Part shown: in pieces, positions 14,936 through 24,014 of the stretch | Position numbering within the stretch: position 1 is the stretch's first letter | Layout: the number at the start of each line of letters is the position of its first letter | Source of the DNA: Nitrosomonadales bacterium | GTDB taxonomy: Bacteria > Pseudomonadota > Gammaproteobacteria > Burkholderiales > Gallionellaceae | Reading direction: 5' to 3' | Length of the DNA: 64,000 bases | Assembly: GCA_016716325.1 (NCBI GenBank) | Contig: JADJWO010000001.1 | Coordinates: 372,001 to 436,000 of the forward strand | Program-made: the position numbers and the translations under genes | Notes under the pieces: generated by a model | Seen by the model: the letters and a program-made list of their open reading frames with translations, nothing else | What the model was told of the DNA's origin: nothing | Database searches by the model: none

Positions 14936-15391
14936 CTAACCCCACGCCACCCCGATCACCACTACGCTCACGGTCAGCAGCCCCAGCGCCAGATTGACCG
15001 CGACCAGCTTGCGTATCCTGCCGAGCAGTTCGCCCGCTTCCTTCCAGCGCTGCTTGGCGACATGCAGGCTGAACGGCACGTAGCAGCCGAAGAACACGTA
15101 GCCGTAGATCGCCATCATCGCCAATCCCAGCACCAGCATGATATGCACGTGGCGCGGCACATGGGCGATGCCGCCGTACAGGTAGATGAGGTAGAAACCG
15201 GTGACCAGCAGCGCGCCGACCGCGCCCCACACCCAGCCGAAAAAGCGGTGGAACACGTTGTCCCACAGGCGCAGGCGCTCCGGTGGTTGCAGGACGTCCA
15301 CGGCAGCGGGACGCAGCACCATGTAGGCGAAGAACATGCCCCCCACCCAGACCAGCACGGCAAACAGATGAATGAGTTTGAACAGGATCAT
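14936..15391 (-). CDS. CopD family integral membrane protein
   Basis: A 151-residue protein with four predicted membrane helices (about residues 3-23, 50-72, 82-104 and 127-149). The LIHLFAVLVWVGGMFFAYMVLRPAA start and paired His residues resemble the CopD/cytochrome-b-like membrane family linked to copper or haem handling. It is convergent with msrA, 9 nt away. Specific function is not evident. Confidence 0.75.
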   Translation of the reverse strand: MILFKLIHLFAVLVWVGGMFFAYMVLRPAAVDVLQPPERLRLWDNVFHRFFGWVWGAVGALLVTGFYLIYLYGGIAHVPRHVHIMLVLGLAMMAIYGYVFFGCYVPFSLHVAKQRWKEAGELLGRIRKLVAVNLALGLLTVSVVVIGVAWG

Positions 15392-15416
15392 GGTTTGATT
15401 CCGGTCTATTTAGAAT

Positions 15417-15469
15417 GTAGGAGCGCAACTCGTTGCGCGATTGAATCGCCCGATAAATCGGGCTCCTAC
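15417..15469. repeat. GTAGGAGC...GCTCCTAC dispersed palindrome (REP-like)
   Basis: Outer arms GTAGGAGC (15417-15424) and GCTCCTAC (15462-15469) enclose inner stems GCGCAAC/GTTGCGC and CCCGATAAATCGGG. It fits the REP-like palindromes found between genes in many proteobacteria. It lies in the gap between rnhB and the CopD-like gene. Confidence 0.7.
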
Positions 15470-15503
15470 GATGAGGTAATACGATACCTGAAAAACCGCT
15501 TTC

Positions 15504-16088
15504 TCATCCATGATGATGGGATAAAAGTTCCCGCACCGGTTTGAAACTCCTGCGGTGCACATCACTGACGCCGTGTTCGCGCAATGCTGCGAGGTGCGAT
15601 GCGGTGGGATAACCCTTGTGGTCGGCAAAGCCGTAGTGCGGGTATTGCTGGTGCAGTTGCAGCATCAGTTCGTCGCGCGCGGTCTTGGCCAGGATGGAGG
15701 CAGCGGAGATCGCCGCAACCTTGCTGTCGCCCTTGACGATGGCCTGGCTGGGGATGCCGGTCTGCGGGCAATACAGGCCGTCCACCAGCACCTGATGCGG
15801 CTGGATGTCCAACGCCAGCACGGCACGGCGCATCGCCAGCAGCGTGGCCTGCAGGATGTTGAGCCGGTCGATCTCCCCGACTTCGGCATACGCGACCGCC
15901 CAGGCCAGCGCGCGTTCGCGGATGACGGGCGCCAGCGCATCGCGCTTCTTCTCGGACAGTTTCTTGGAATCGGCCAGCCCCGCGATGGGATTGGCCTCGT
16001 CGAGGATGACTGCCGCCGCGCTCACCGGTCCGGCCAGCGGGCCGCGCCCTGCCTCATCCACGCCGCAGATAAGCACGACATTGGTCAT
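15504..16088 (-). CDS. rnhB: Ribonuclease HII
   Basis: A 194-residue RNase HII, which removes ribonucleotides from DNA-RNA hybrids. The active-site residues are seen as Asp11-Glu12 in GVDEAGRGPLAGPV, Asp in VLVDGLYCP and Asp in AKTARDELM. It overlaps lpxB by 4 nt, the conserved lpxB-rnhB arrangement, and is the last gene of the lipid A cluster. Confidence 0.96.
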   Translation of the reverse strand: MTNVVLICGVDEAGRGPLAGPVSAAAVILDEANPIAGLADSKKLSEKKRDALAPVIRERALAWAVAYAEVGEIDRLNILQATLLAMRRAVLALDIQPHQVLVDGLYCPQTGIPSQAIVKGDSKVAAISAASILAKTARDELMLQLHQQYPHYGFADHKGYPTASHLAALREHGVSDVHRRSFKPVRELLSHHHG

Positions 16089-17236
16089 GCGGGTAAATAT
16101 GGAAGGATAGCCGCCGCCGCTTTCTGCGCGGTGTTCTGACGCAGCGTGCCATGCAGGGCATGGAACGTCTCTTCAAGCTCCGTTACCGCATCTTCGTCGT
16201 TAACCAGGTTCAGCAGCGCTTGCGCCAGATTCTCCGGCGTGGCGTCTTCCTGGATCAGTTCCGGCACGACAAAGCGTTCGCACAGGATATTCGGCAGTCC
16301 GAAATAAGGCTGGTAGCGCTTGCGCTTGATCATCCACCAGGAGAACGCCGGCATGCGATAGGTGATCACCATCGGGCGCTTGAGCAGGGCGCATTCCAGC
16401 GTGGCGGTGCCGGACGCGACCAACACGCCGTCGGCGGCGATCATCGCGTCCTGCGCATGGCCGAACAGCAGCGTGATCGGCAGTTGTTGCGCATCGCAAT
16501 CGTACAGCGCCTGCTCGAAGATACCGCGCGTCTCGCGGCTGACCAGCGGCACCAGGAAGCGCGCCTCGGGGAATTGGTTCAGGATCAGCCGGGCGGTCTC
16601 GATGTAGGTATGCGCGAGATGTTTGACCTCGCTCTGGCGGCTGCCGGGCAGGAACGCGAAAACCCTGGCCAGCAGCGGGATGCGCATCGTCTCGCGCATC
16701 TCGGCACGGTTGGGCTGTTCGGGCAGCATGTCGGCGAGCGGATGCCCGACATAATCGACGGGTACGCCGGCCTGCTGGTAGAGCTTGGGTTCATGCGGGA
16801 ACAGCGCGAGCATGTGGGTTACGGCACGCTTGATCTTGTGGATGCGTTCGCCGCGCCATGCCCAGATCGACGGGCTGACGTAATGGATGGTCGGGATGCC
16901 GTGCTGCTTGAGCGACATTTCCAGGTCGAGGTTGAAGTCCGGCGCATCGATCGCGATGAACAGGTCCGGGCGGTCTGACAGGAAGCGTTCGCGCAGCTTG
17001 CGGCGGATGCCGACGATCTCGCGGTAATGGCGCAATACCTCGACATAGCCGCGCACCGCGAGCTTTTCCATCGGGAACAGCACTTCCATCCCGGCGGATT
17101 GCATCTTCGGGCCGCCGATGCCGATGAAGTCGATCCCGGGACGCGCTTCCTTGAGTGCCTTCATTAGGTGGCTGCCGAGCAGGTCGCCGGACGCTTCGCC
17201 CGCGACGATGCCGATTACGATTCTTTTCTGCTGCAT
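16085..17236 (-). CDS. lpxB: Lipid-A-disaccharide synthase
   Basis: A 383-residue GT19 glycosyltransferase that joins UDP-2,3-diacylglucosamine and lipid X into the lipid A disaccharide at the inner membrane. Family signatures include GEASGDLLGSHLMKAL at the N terminus, the YVSPSIWAWR segment, FLPGSR and ASGTATLECAL. Length is normal. It lies downstream of lpxA beyond a 177-nt gap with repeat copy 3 and overlaps rnhB. Confidence 0.96.
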   Translation of the reverse strand: MQQKRIVIGIVAGEASGDLLGSHLMKALKEARPGIDFIGIGGPKMQSAGMEVLFPMEKLAVRGYVEVLRHYREIVGIRRKLRERFLSDRPDLFIAIDAPDFNLDLEMSLKQHGIPTIHYVSPSIWAWRGERIHKIKRAVTHMLALFPHEPKLYQQAGVPVDYVGHPLADMLPEQPNRAEMRETMRIPLLARVFAFLPGSRQSEVKHLAHTYIETARLILNQFPEARFLVPLVSRETRGIFEQALYDCDAQQLPITLLFGHAQDAMIAADGVLVASGTATLECALLKRPMVITYRMPAFSWWMIKRKRYQPYFGLPNILCERFVVPELIQEDATPENLAQALLNLVNDEDAVTELEETFHALHGTLRQNTAQKAAAAILPYLPA

Positions 17237-17267
17237 GGGGAAACCTGTAGATTCAGAAAAACAGCTC

Positions 17268-17397
17268 TAACCACGAAGGACATGAAGTTCACGAAGAAAG
17301 CCAGCAGATCAAATGGCCTGACAGGAAAATCCTGATGGGTATAGCGAAAAAAGTTGCCATATATTTCTCTTCGAGGCCTTCGTGTTCTTCGTGGTTA
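17268..17397. repeat. CACGAAG-armed long inverted repeat, copy 3
   Basis: The clearest copy: TAACCACGAAGGACATGAAG at the left end and CCTTCGTGTTCTTCGTGGTTA at the right end pair perfectly over the outer 11 bp and largely over 30 bp. The interior has CAGGA-AAA-TCCTG. It lies between lpxA and lpxB. Confidence 0.8.
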
Positions 17398-17413
17398 ATT
17401 GCAGTTTGCAGAG

Positions 17414-18184
17414 TTAGCGGACGATGCCGCGTGTGGAGGTCGCGAGGAAGTCCGACAGCAACTGCAACTCGGCATGTTCGGCCAGTTGCGCTTCGATGGC
17501 GGCCTTCGCCTCGTCCAGGCTCAGGCCGGACTTGTACAGCGTCTTGTAGGCGCGCTTGATCGCCATGATCGCCGGGCTGGAAAAACCGCGACGTTTCAGT
17601 CCCTCCGCATTGATGCCGTGCGGCGCGGAAGGATTGCCGGAAGCCAGCACATAGGGCGGCACGTCCTGCAGCAGGATCGTGCCCATGCCGGTGATGATGT
17701 GCGCGCCGATCTTGACGAACTGGTGCACCACGGTAAAGCCGCCGAGGATCGCGTAATCGCCGACTTCGACGTGTCCGGCCAGTTGCGCGTTGTTGGCGAA
17801 GATGGTGTGGTTGCCGACCTGGCAGTCGTGCGCAAGATGCACGTAGGCCATGATCCAGTTGTGATTGCCGACACGCGTCACGCCGACATCCTGCGCAGTG
17901 CCGAGATTGAAGGTGCAGAACTCGCGGATGGTGTTGTGGTCGCCGATCTCCAGACGGGTCGGTTCGCCGGCATATTTCTTGTCCTGCGGGATCTCGCCCA
18001 GCGAACAGAACTGGAAGATGCGGTTGTGGCAACCGATGCGCGTGTGGCCGTCGATCACGACGTGCGGGCCGATCACTGTGCCCGCGCCGATCTCGACATG
18101 TTCGCCGATGATGGAATATGCGCCGACCTCGACATCGTCGGCGAGCCGCGCGTTCGGATGGATGATAGCTGTCTGGTGGATCAT
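17414..18184 (-). CDS. lpxA: UDP-N-acetylglucosamine acyltransferase
   Basis: A 256-residue left-handed beta-helix acyltransferase, catalysing the first step of lipid A synthesis with 3-hydroxyacyl-ACP. Hexapeptide repeats run through the N-terminal two thirds, and the catalytic His is in GFTVVHQFVKIG. The ATG at 18184 (MIHQTAIIHP) is preceded by AGAGGTT and is the standard start; upstream codons in frame are spurious. It follows fabZ by 23 nt in the lpxD-fabZ-lpxA-lpxB order. Confidence 0.96.
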   Translation of the reverse strand: MIHQTAIIHPNARLADDVEVGAYSIIGEHVEIGAGTVIGPHVVIDGHTRIGCHNRIFQFCSLGEIPQDKKYAGEPTRLEIGDHNTIREFCTFNLGTAQDVGVTRVGNHNWIMAYVHLAHDCQVGNHTIFANNAQLAGHVEVGDYAILGGFTVVHQFVKIGAHIITGMGTILLQDVPPYVLASGNPSAPHGINAEGLKRRGFSSPAIMAIKRAYKTLYKSGLSLDEAKAAIEAQLAEHAELQLLSDFLATSTRGIVR

Positions 18185-18207
18185 GTGAACCTCTGGCGAA
18201 TCCGGGA

Positions 18208-18660
18208 TCAAGCCACCGACTTGACCGTGCACATCAATTCGGCTTCTGCGGCCAATTGTCCATCGACTTCTGCAGATGCCTTGAATTTGAACACGCCGCG
18301 CATACTGCGGGTGAGTTCGACCTTGAAGATCAGCTGGTCGCCGGGCATGACCGGACGCTTGAAGCGTGCCCCGTCGATGCCGGCGAAGTAATACACCGAT
18401 TTTTCATCCGGCTTGGATTCCATCGACTTGAACGACAGCAACGCGGCGACCTGCGCCATCGCCTCGATGATCAGGACGCCGGGCATCACCGGATGATGCG
18501 GGTAGTGTCCCGGGAAGAACGGCTCGTTGATGGTGACGTTCTTCAGCGCGACGATGTTCTTGCCCGGTTCCAGCGACAGAACGCGGTCCACCAGCAGGAA
18601 CGGATAACGGTGCGGCAAATTCTCAAGAATTGCGTGGATGTCCATTTGAATGCTCATCAT
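18208..18660 (-). CDS. fabZ: 3-hydroxyacyl-ACP dehydratase
   Basis: A 150-residue hotdog-fold dehydratase of fatty acid synthesis. The active-site His is in FFPGHYPHHPVMPG and the Glu in GVLIIEAMAQ. Two adjacent ATG codons are possible starts (18660 and 18657), with AAGGAAAG just upstream; the first overlaps the lpxD stop by 4 nt. It competes with LpxA and LpxD for hydroxyacyl-ACP, which explains its place in this cluster. Confidence 0.96.
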   Translation of the reverse strand: MMSIQMDIHAILENLPHRYPFLLVDRVLSLEPGKNIVALKNVTINEPFFPGHYPHHPVMPGVLIIEAMAQVAALLSFKSMESKPDEKSVYYFAGIDGARFKRPVMPGDQLIFKVELTRSMRGVFKFKASAEVDGQLAAEAELMCTVKSVA

Positions 18661-19691
18661 TCTTTCCTTTTCAATAATTCGAGTTCTTGTTCCAGAGCCC
18701 TGATGCGTTTGGCCAGTTCGTCGAGATGGCGCAGATGCACGGCATTCCTGCGCCAGTCGTCCAGCCTGGCGAATGGGTAGATCGCCGCATAATTGCCCGG
18801 CTCGCGTATCGATTTGCCGATCAGCGTATGCGCCGCGACCTCTACGTGGTCGGCGAGTTGCAGGTGTCCCAGTATCCGCGCGCCGCCGCCGATCAGGCAA
18901 TAGCGCCCGATCACCGCGCTGCCCGCAATGCCGGCGCAACCCGCGATCGCGGTGTGCGCGCCGATGCGCACGTTATGTGCGACCTGGATCTGGTTGTCCA
19001 GCTTGACCCCGTCCTCGATCACCGTATCGTTCAGTGCGCCTCGGTCGATGGTGGTATTCGCGCCGATCTCGACGTCGTTGCCGATCACCACCCGGCCGAT
19101 CTGCGGGATCTTGATCCAGCGCCCTTCGTCCATCGCGATGCCGAACCCGTCCGAGCCGATCACCGCGCCGGAATGCGCGATCAGGTTATCGCCGATCACG
19201 CAGTCGTGGTAGACCACCACGCGCGGATACAGGCGCGCATGGCTGCCGATGGTGACATTGGCGCCGATGCAACAGCCTTCGCCGATCACGCTGGACTCGC
19301 CTATGTTCGCCCCCTCACCGATCACGGCTGTCGCCGCGATGCTGGCCGACGCTGCAATTTTCGCCGTCCCGGCAACGACCGCATCGGGATGTACTCCGGG
19401 CCTGATTTCTGCCAGAGGATTGAGCAAGGCGGAAACCCTGGCGAAATAGGCATAAGGATTGTCCGAGACGATGCGCGGCAAAGGGGTCGAATCCGCATCC
19501 GCCTCACCGAGGATCACGGCCCCCGCTTTTGTACCGGCCAGTTGCGCGCGATATTTGCTGTTGGTCAGGAAACTGATGTGGTCGGGCTGTGCATTTTCCA
19601 GTGTGGCGATCTGCGCGACGCGCACACCGCCGTCACCCAGCACGCGCCCGCCGAGCCGGGCCGCGATGTCAGCCAAGCTAAAGGTGGACAT
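18657..19691 (-). CDS. lpxD: UDP-3-O-(3-hydroxyacyl)glucosamine N-acyltransferase
   Basis: A 344-residue lipid A acyltransferase, catalysing the third step of the pathway. An N-terminal uridine-binding domain (about residues 1-105) is followed by many hexapeptide repeats forming a beta-helix, and by a C-terminal helix rich in Arg/Glu/Lys. The catalytic His is in QVAHNVRIGAHTAIAGCAGIAG. It sits 5 nt after skp and overlaps fabZ. Confidence 0.96.
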   Translation of the reverse strand: MSTFSLADIAARLGGRVLGDGGVRVAQIATLENAQPDHISFLTNSKYRAQLAGTKAGAVILGEADADSTPLPRIVSDNPYAYFARVSALLNPLAEIRPGVHPDAVVAGTAKIAASASIAATAVIGEGANIGESSVIGEGCCIGANVTIGSHARLYPRVVVYHDCVIGDNLIAHSGAVIGSDGFGIAMDEGRWIKIPQIGRVVIGNDVEIGANTTIDRGALNDTVIEDGVKLDNQIQVAHNVRIGAHTAIAGCAGIAGSAVIGRYCLIGGGARILGHLQLADHVEVAAHTLIGKSIREPGNYAAIYPFARLDDWRRNAVHLRHLDELAKRIRALEQELELLKRKE

Positions 19692-19696
19692 GCGGC

Positions 19697-20224
19697 TTAT
19701 TTGCCGTCCTTGCCGCCGTTCGTCTTGTCGTCGGCGAGATACTTGATCACCTTTTCGGTGATATCGATAGCGGGATTGCGATACACCGCTTCCTGCAGGA
19801 TCAGGTCGTATTTCTCGGCATCGGCGATCGCCTGGATCGCCTTGTTGGCACGTTCCAGCACAACGGCCAGTTCCTCGTTCTTGCGCAGGTTCAGATCCTC
19901 GCGGAACTCGCGCTGCATGCGTTGCAGGTTGACATTCAAGCCGATCAGTTCACGTTCCTTGTTGCGGTGATCGGCATCGGACAGCTTGTTGCCTTCTTTT
20001 TCCAGTATGGTTTGCAATTCTTTCGCCTGCTTCATCAGTTTCTTGATTTCCTGATTGCGCCCGGAGAATTCCTTCTCGATCTTTTTTTCCGCCTTCATGG
20101 CCGGCGCCGATTCGCGCAGCACGCGCTCGGTATCCACTACGCCCACCTTGAAATCATCCGCATAAGCCGGTGCCGCAGCGAGCAACACAGCCAAGAGTCC
20201 CGCTTTAATCGTCATTCTCATCAC
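19697..20224 (-). CDS. skp: Periplasmic OmpH/Skp-like chaperone
   Basis: A 175-residue exported protein: a short signal peptide (TIKAGLLAVLLAAAPAYA) and then a long charged alpha-helical region (about residues 45-125), the tentacles of Skp trimers. Skp holds unfolded outer-membrane proteins for delivery to BamA, encoded just upstream. Three Met codons near the start (MMRM) leave the exact N terminus open. Confidence 0.9.
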   Translation of the reverse strand: MMRMTIKAGLLAVLLAAAPAYADDFKVGVVDTERVLRESAPAMKAEKKIEKEFSGRNQEIKKLMKQAKELQTILEKEGNKLSDADHRNKERELIGLNVNLQRMQREFREDLNLRKNEELAVVLERANKAIQAIADAEKYDLILQEAVYRNPAIDITEKVIKYLADDKTNGGKDGK

Positions 20225-20303
20225 ACACTCCTTACATATTTCATTGACCGGCCACCATGCGACTGCTTCATGATCCCGTCTGGTGGATATCCAGTCGTTC
20301 CAT

Positions 20304-20320
20304 CATGGCCAGCGGCCATG
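20304..20320. other. Short hairpin between bamA and skp
   Basis: CATGGCC-AGC-GGCCATG is a perfect 7-bp stem in the 130-nt gap between bamA and skp. No T tract follows on either strand, so it is more likely an mRNA processing or stability element than a terminator. I see nothing else in this gap. Confidence 0.35.
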
Positions 20321-20354
20321 CTACCTTCTATCGGCAGTCAGGCAAAGCCATGCA

Positions 20355-22631
20355 TCAGAACATCGAACCGATGTTGAACTGGAACTTCTGCACCCTGTCC
20401 ACCGACTGTTTGTTCAGCGGTACGCCGTAGCTGAACTTGAGCGGTCCCGCCGGAGAGATCCATGTGATCGCCACGCCCGTAGAATACCGCAATCCCGCAC
20501 TGCCCGGCAGGTCGCCCGGCCCATAGACCGCGCCCGCATCGATAAAACCGCTCAGGCGAACCGACTTCGTATCCTTCATACCCGGGAACGGCATCAGCAA
20601 TTCTGCGTTACCCACTACGCGTCGCGTACCGCCCAACACCGCGCCGGTGGAATCGCGAGGCCCCAGCGAATTGGATTCATACCCCCGTACCGAACCGGTG
20701 CCGCCGGCATAGAAGTTCTTGAAGAACGGGAACGGCTTGCTTCCATAACTGCCGGCCAAACCAAACTCTCCGTTCATCATCAGGGTGATATCGTCATTCA
20801 CCGGATGGAACCACTGATGCTGGTAATTCAGCTTGTAGTAGCGCATATCGAACACCGGCAATGCGATCTCCGCAAAGGCACTCTGCATCGTCCCTGAGGT
20901 GGTGTAGATCGCGCTGTCCCGGCTGTCCCTTCCCCAGCCTATCGTTCCCAGCAGGTTCCTGTTGGTGGCCCCGAAGGTGTTGACATAGTTGACCAGACGC
21001 GCCGGACCTGTAGGCAGCACGCCCAGATGAGTCCGCTCGAACGACAGGCCATAACGGATGGTCTCTTCTTCGGCAATGGGCACCCCGAACTGCACGCCGC
21101 CCCCTAAAGTATGTGAGGAATACTGGCTGACCGCCGTGCTGCGAGAATCGGTATTGCGCTTAAAAAGATTGAAGCCGCGGCTCACGCCTTCGTCGGTAAA
21201 GTACGGGTTGGTATATGAGAATGAATAAACCTGGTTGACCTTGCCCGTATTGAGTTGGACGGCCGCATGATTGCCGCTGCCGAACAGGTTGGCTTGTGTA
21301 ATACCTCCCGAGAGTGAGAAGCCATCACCTTGCGAATAACCCGCACCCGCCGAGATGCTGCCCGTTGACTTTTCCTTTACCGAGACATTCACGTCCATCT
21401 GGTCGACAGTTCCCTGTACCGGCGGGGTCTCCACATTCACTTCATCGAAGAAGTCCAGCCTGTCCACGCGCTGCTTGGACTTCTTGATCTTGTCCATATC
21501 GAACCAGGCACCTTCCACCTGGCGGAATTCGCGGCGGATGACCTCATCGCGCGTCTTGTCGTTGCCTGCGATATTGATGCGACGGATATAGACACGCTGG
21601 CCGGGATCGACCACGAAGTTGAATGCCACTTCATGCTTTTCCTTGTTAATTTCGGGGATCGCGTTCACGTTGGCGAAGGCATACCCTTCTTTCCCCAGAC
21701 GCTCTCCGACCAGCTTGCTGGTCTCGGTCAGGGCATTGCGCGAGAAGGTATCGCCCGCCTTCACCTGGATGAGGCTCTCGACCTCCTCCTTCGGGATCAG
21801 CGTGTTGCCTCCGACCTCGACCTTGGAGACGGTGTATTTCTCGCCCTCGCTGAAATTGATGGTGATATAGATGTCCTTCTTGTCCGGCGTGATGGAAACC
21901 TGCGTGGAATCGATGTTGAACTCCAGGTAACCGTTGTCCATATAGAACGAACGCAACACTTCCATGTCGGCGGAAAGCTTCTGCTTGGAATATTGGTCGT
22001 TATTGCTGAACCAGCTCATCCAGTCGGGCGTGCTGAGTTTCATTTTTTCCAGCAACTCATCCTCTTCATACGCCTTGTTGCCGACCAGGTTGATCTGCTT
22101 GATCTTGGAAACCTCACCCTCCACGACGTTGAATGCGATGCCGACCCGGTTGCGCTCCAGTTCGGTGACGGTGGTCGTGACGGTCACGCCATATTTCCCG
22201 CGTGCCACATATTGGCGCTTCAACGACTGAGCAGCCTTGTCCAGCGCATTCTTGTCGAAGATGCGCGCCTCGGCCAGGCCGGCGTACTTCATGTTGTCCT
22301 TGAGCTGGTCCTTGGAGAAATCCTTCACACCGCTGATCTCGATGCTGGCGATCGAAGGACGTTCGCGCACCAGTACGATCAGCACACCCTGCTCGACCTC
22401 CAGGCGCACATCCTTGAAGAACCCGGTTCCATACAAGGTACGGATCGCCGTGGCGGCATGCTCGTCATCCATGACATCACCAACCTTGACCGGCAGGTAA
22501 CTGAAGACCGTACCCGCTTCGGTACGCTGGATTCCCTCGACACGGATATCCGTGACGGTAAAGGGCACGATCGCCCAGGCGGGAGACACGAAAAGCAGTG
22601 AAAGGATTCCCGCCAGTTTTTTCTTGTTCAT
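20355..22631 (-). CDS. bamA: Outer membrane protein assembly factor BamA
   Basis: A 758-residue Omp85 protein, the central pore of the machinery that inserts beta-barrels into the outer membrane. It has a signal peptide (MNKKKLAGILSLLFVSPAWA), five POTRA domains (about residues 22-420) and a C-terminal 16-strand barrel with the VRGYESNSLGPRD motif and a terminal Phe (NIGSMF). Order rseP-bamA-skp is conserved. It follows rseP by 3 nt. Confidence 0.97.
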   Translation of the reverse strand: MNKKKLAGILSLLFVSPAWAIVPFTVTDIRVEGIQRTEAGTVFSYLPVKVGDVMDDEHAATAIRTLYGTGFFKDVRLEVEQGVLIVLVRERPSIASIEISGVKDFSKDQLKDNMKYAGLAEARIFDKNALDKAAQSLKRQYVARGKYGVTVTTTVTELERNRVGIAFNVVEGEVSKIKQINLVGNKAYEEDELLEKMKLSTPDWMSWFSNNDQYSKQKLSADMEVLRSFYMDNGYLEFNIDSTQVSITPDKKDIYITINFSEGEKYTVSKVEVGGNTLIPKEEVESLIQVKAGDTFSRNALTETSKLVGERLGKEGYAFANVNAIPEINKEKHEVAFNFVVDPGQRVYIRRINIAGNDKTRDEVIRREFRQVEGAWFDMDKIKKSKQRVDRLDFFDEVNVETPPVQGTVDQMDVNVSVKEKSTGSISAGAGYSQGDGFSLSGGITQANLFGSGNHAAVQLNTGKVNQVYSFSYTNPYFTDEGVSRGFNLFKRNTDSRSTAVSQYSSHTLGGGVQFGVPIAEEETIRYGLSFERTHLGVLPTGPARLVNYVNTFGATNRNLLGTIGWGRDSRDSAIYTTSGTMQSAFAEIALPVFDMRYYKLNYQHQWFHPVNDDITLMMNGEFGLAGSYGSKPFPFFKNFYAGGTGSVRGYESNSLGPRDSTGAVLGGTRRVVGNAELLMPFPGMKDTKSVRLSGFIDAGAVYGPGDLPGSAGLRYSTGVAITWISPAGPLKFSYGVPLNKQSVDRVQKFQFNIGSMF

Positions 22632-22634
22632 CTT

Positions 22635-24014
22635 TTAACCTGGAATGAGGCGATTAATATCGTTGTACAGGGCAAACACCATCAAGGTGCCGAGAAGCGC
22701 GATGCCGATTTTCTGGCCGACCTCCCAAGCCTGTTCGGAAACCGGACTACCCTTGATCAATTCGGCGACATAATACAGCAAGTGCCCCCCGTCCAATAAG
22801 GGTATGGGCAATAAATTCAATATGCCCAGGCTGACACTGATCAGCGCGAGGAAACCCAGATAAGCCACCATGCCCATTTCGGCAGACTGCCCGGCGTAAT
22901 CCGCAATAGTGATCGGACCGCTCAGGTTTTTCATCGACACTTCGCCCATCACCATCTTGCCCATCATCTTCAGGCTGATGACGGAGGTATCCCAGGTCTT
23001 GCGCAACGACTGGACGAACGCTTCCAGCGGGTCATAGCTCACCTCGGTGAACAGCGCCAGCCACTCCGCGCGGTCTATTTGCGGCGCTGCACCGATCTTG
23101 CCTATCGTCAGGCCGGATTCGACAACGGCTTGCGGGATCAACGTCACGTCCAGCATCAACTCGCCGCGCCGGATATCGAACCGCAACGACTGCCCGGGAT
23201 GCGAACGCACCACTTCCACTACTTCACGCCAATACTGTACCGCGACACCATCGACACTCAGGATGCGATCCCCCTCGCGCAATCCGGCAAGTTGCGCCAC
23301 ATTGCCTTCGTCCAGTTTGCCGATGACCGGCAGGATGACCGGCTGATAGGGATGCAGGCCCAGTTTGCCGAGGAACTCCCCGTCCATGTCCCGCGCTTCC
23401 AGGCTGCCGATATCGAGCATGTAGAACCGATGGTCGCCCAGCGCATTGAGCGTTTCGACACTCACCTCGACAGCTTGCCGTTCCCTGCCAGATTCCTGCT
23501 GCAACGCCAGCTCCAGCACCTTCCAGCGCAGTTCTTGCCAGGTCGGGATCGCCGTGCCATTGACGCTGACGATGGTCTCGCCCGATTGCATCTGCGCGAC
23601 CGCGGCCGGCGTGCCCTTCGGCACATCCCCCAGGATCGGCTTCAAGCCGGGCACGCCTTGGATGAACAATATCCAGTACAGCAAGACGGCCAGCAGCAGA
23701 TTCGCCAGCGGCCCCGCCGCCACGATGGCCATGCGCTGCAACACCGGCTTGCGATTGAAGGCGTATTCCAGTTCTTCCGGCACCACTTCGGCTTCGCGCT
23801 CGTCCAGCATCCTGACGTAGCCGCCCAGTGGAATGGCGGAAATCACCCATTCGGTATCGCTGCCGGCGAAGCGCTTCTTGTAGATGGCCTTGCCGAATCC
23901 CACCGAGAAGCACAGCACTTTCACGCCGCAGCGGCGCGCCATCCAGTAGTGCCCGAATTCATGGAACACCACCAGCAGCGCGATCGCGCCGATGAATGCC
24001 AGCAGTGTCGTCAT
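22635..24014 (-). CDS. rseP: RIP metalloprotease RseP
   Basis: A 459-residue inner-membrane site-2 protease that cuts the anti-sigma-E factor and signal-peptide remnants. The zinc motif HEFGH is at residues 18-22, two PDZ domains occupy about residues 115-300, and the third ligand is in NLLPIPLLDGGHLLYY near residue 405. It overlaps dxr by 4 nt. Compare the PDZ-less M50 protein at 9.2 kb. Confidence 0.96.
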   Translation of the reverse strand: MTTLLAFIGAIALLVVFHEFGHYWMARRCGVKVLCFSVGFGKAIYKKRFAGSDTEWVISAIPLGGYVRMLDEREAEVVPEELEYAFNRKPVLQRMAIVAAGPLANLLLAVLLYWILFIQGVPGLKPILGDVPKGTPAAVAQMQSGETIVSVNGTAIPTWQELRWKVLELALQQESGRERQAVEVSVETLNALGDHRFYMLDIGSLEARDMDGEFLGKLGLHPYQPVILPVIGKLDEGNVAQLAGLREGDRILSVDGVAVQYWREVVEVVRSHPGQSLRFDIRRGELMLDVTLIPQAVVESGLTIGKIGAAPQIDRAEWLALFTEVSYDPLEAFVQSLRKTWDTSVISLKMMGKMVMGEVSMKNLSGPITIADYAGQSAEMGMVAYLGFLALISVSLGILNLLPIPLLDGGHLLYYVAELIKGSPVSEQAWEVGQKIGIALLGTLMVFALYNDINRLIPG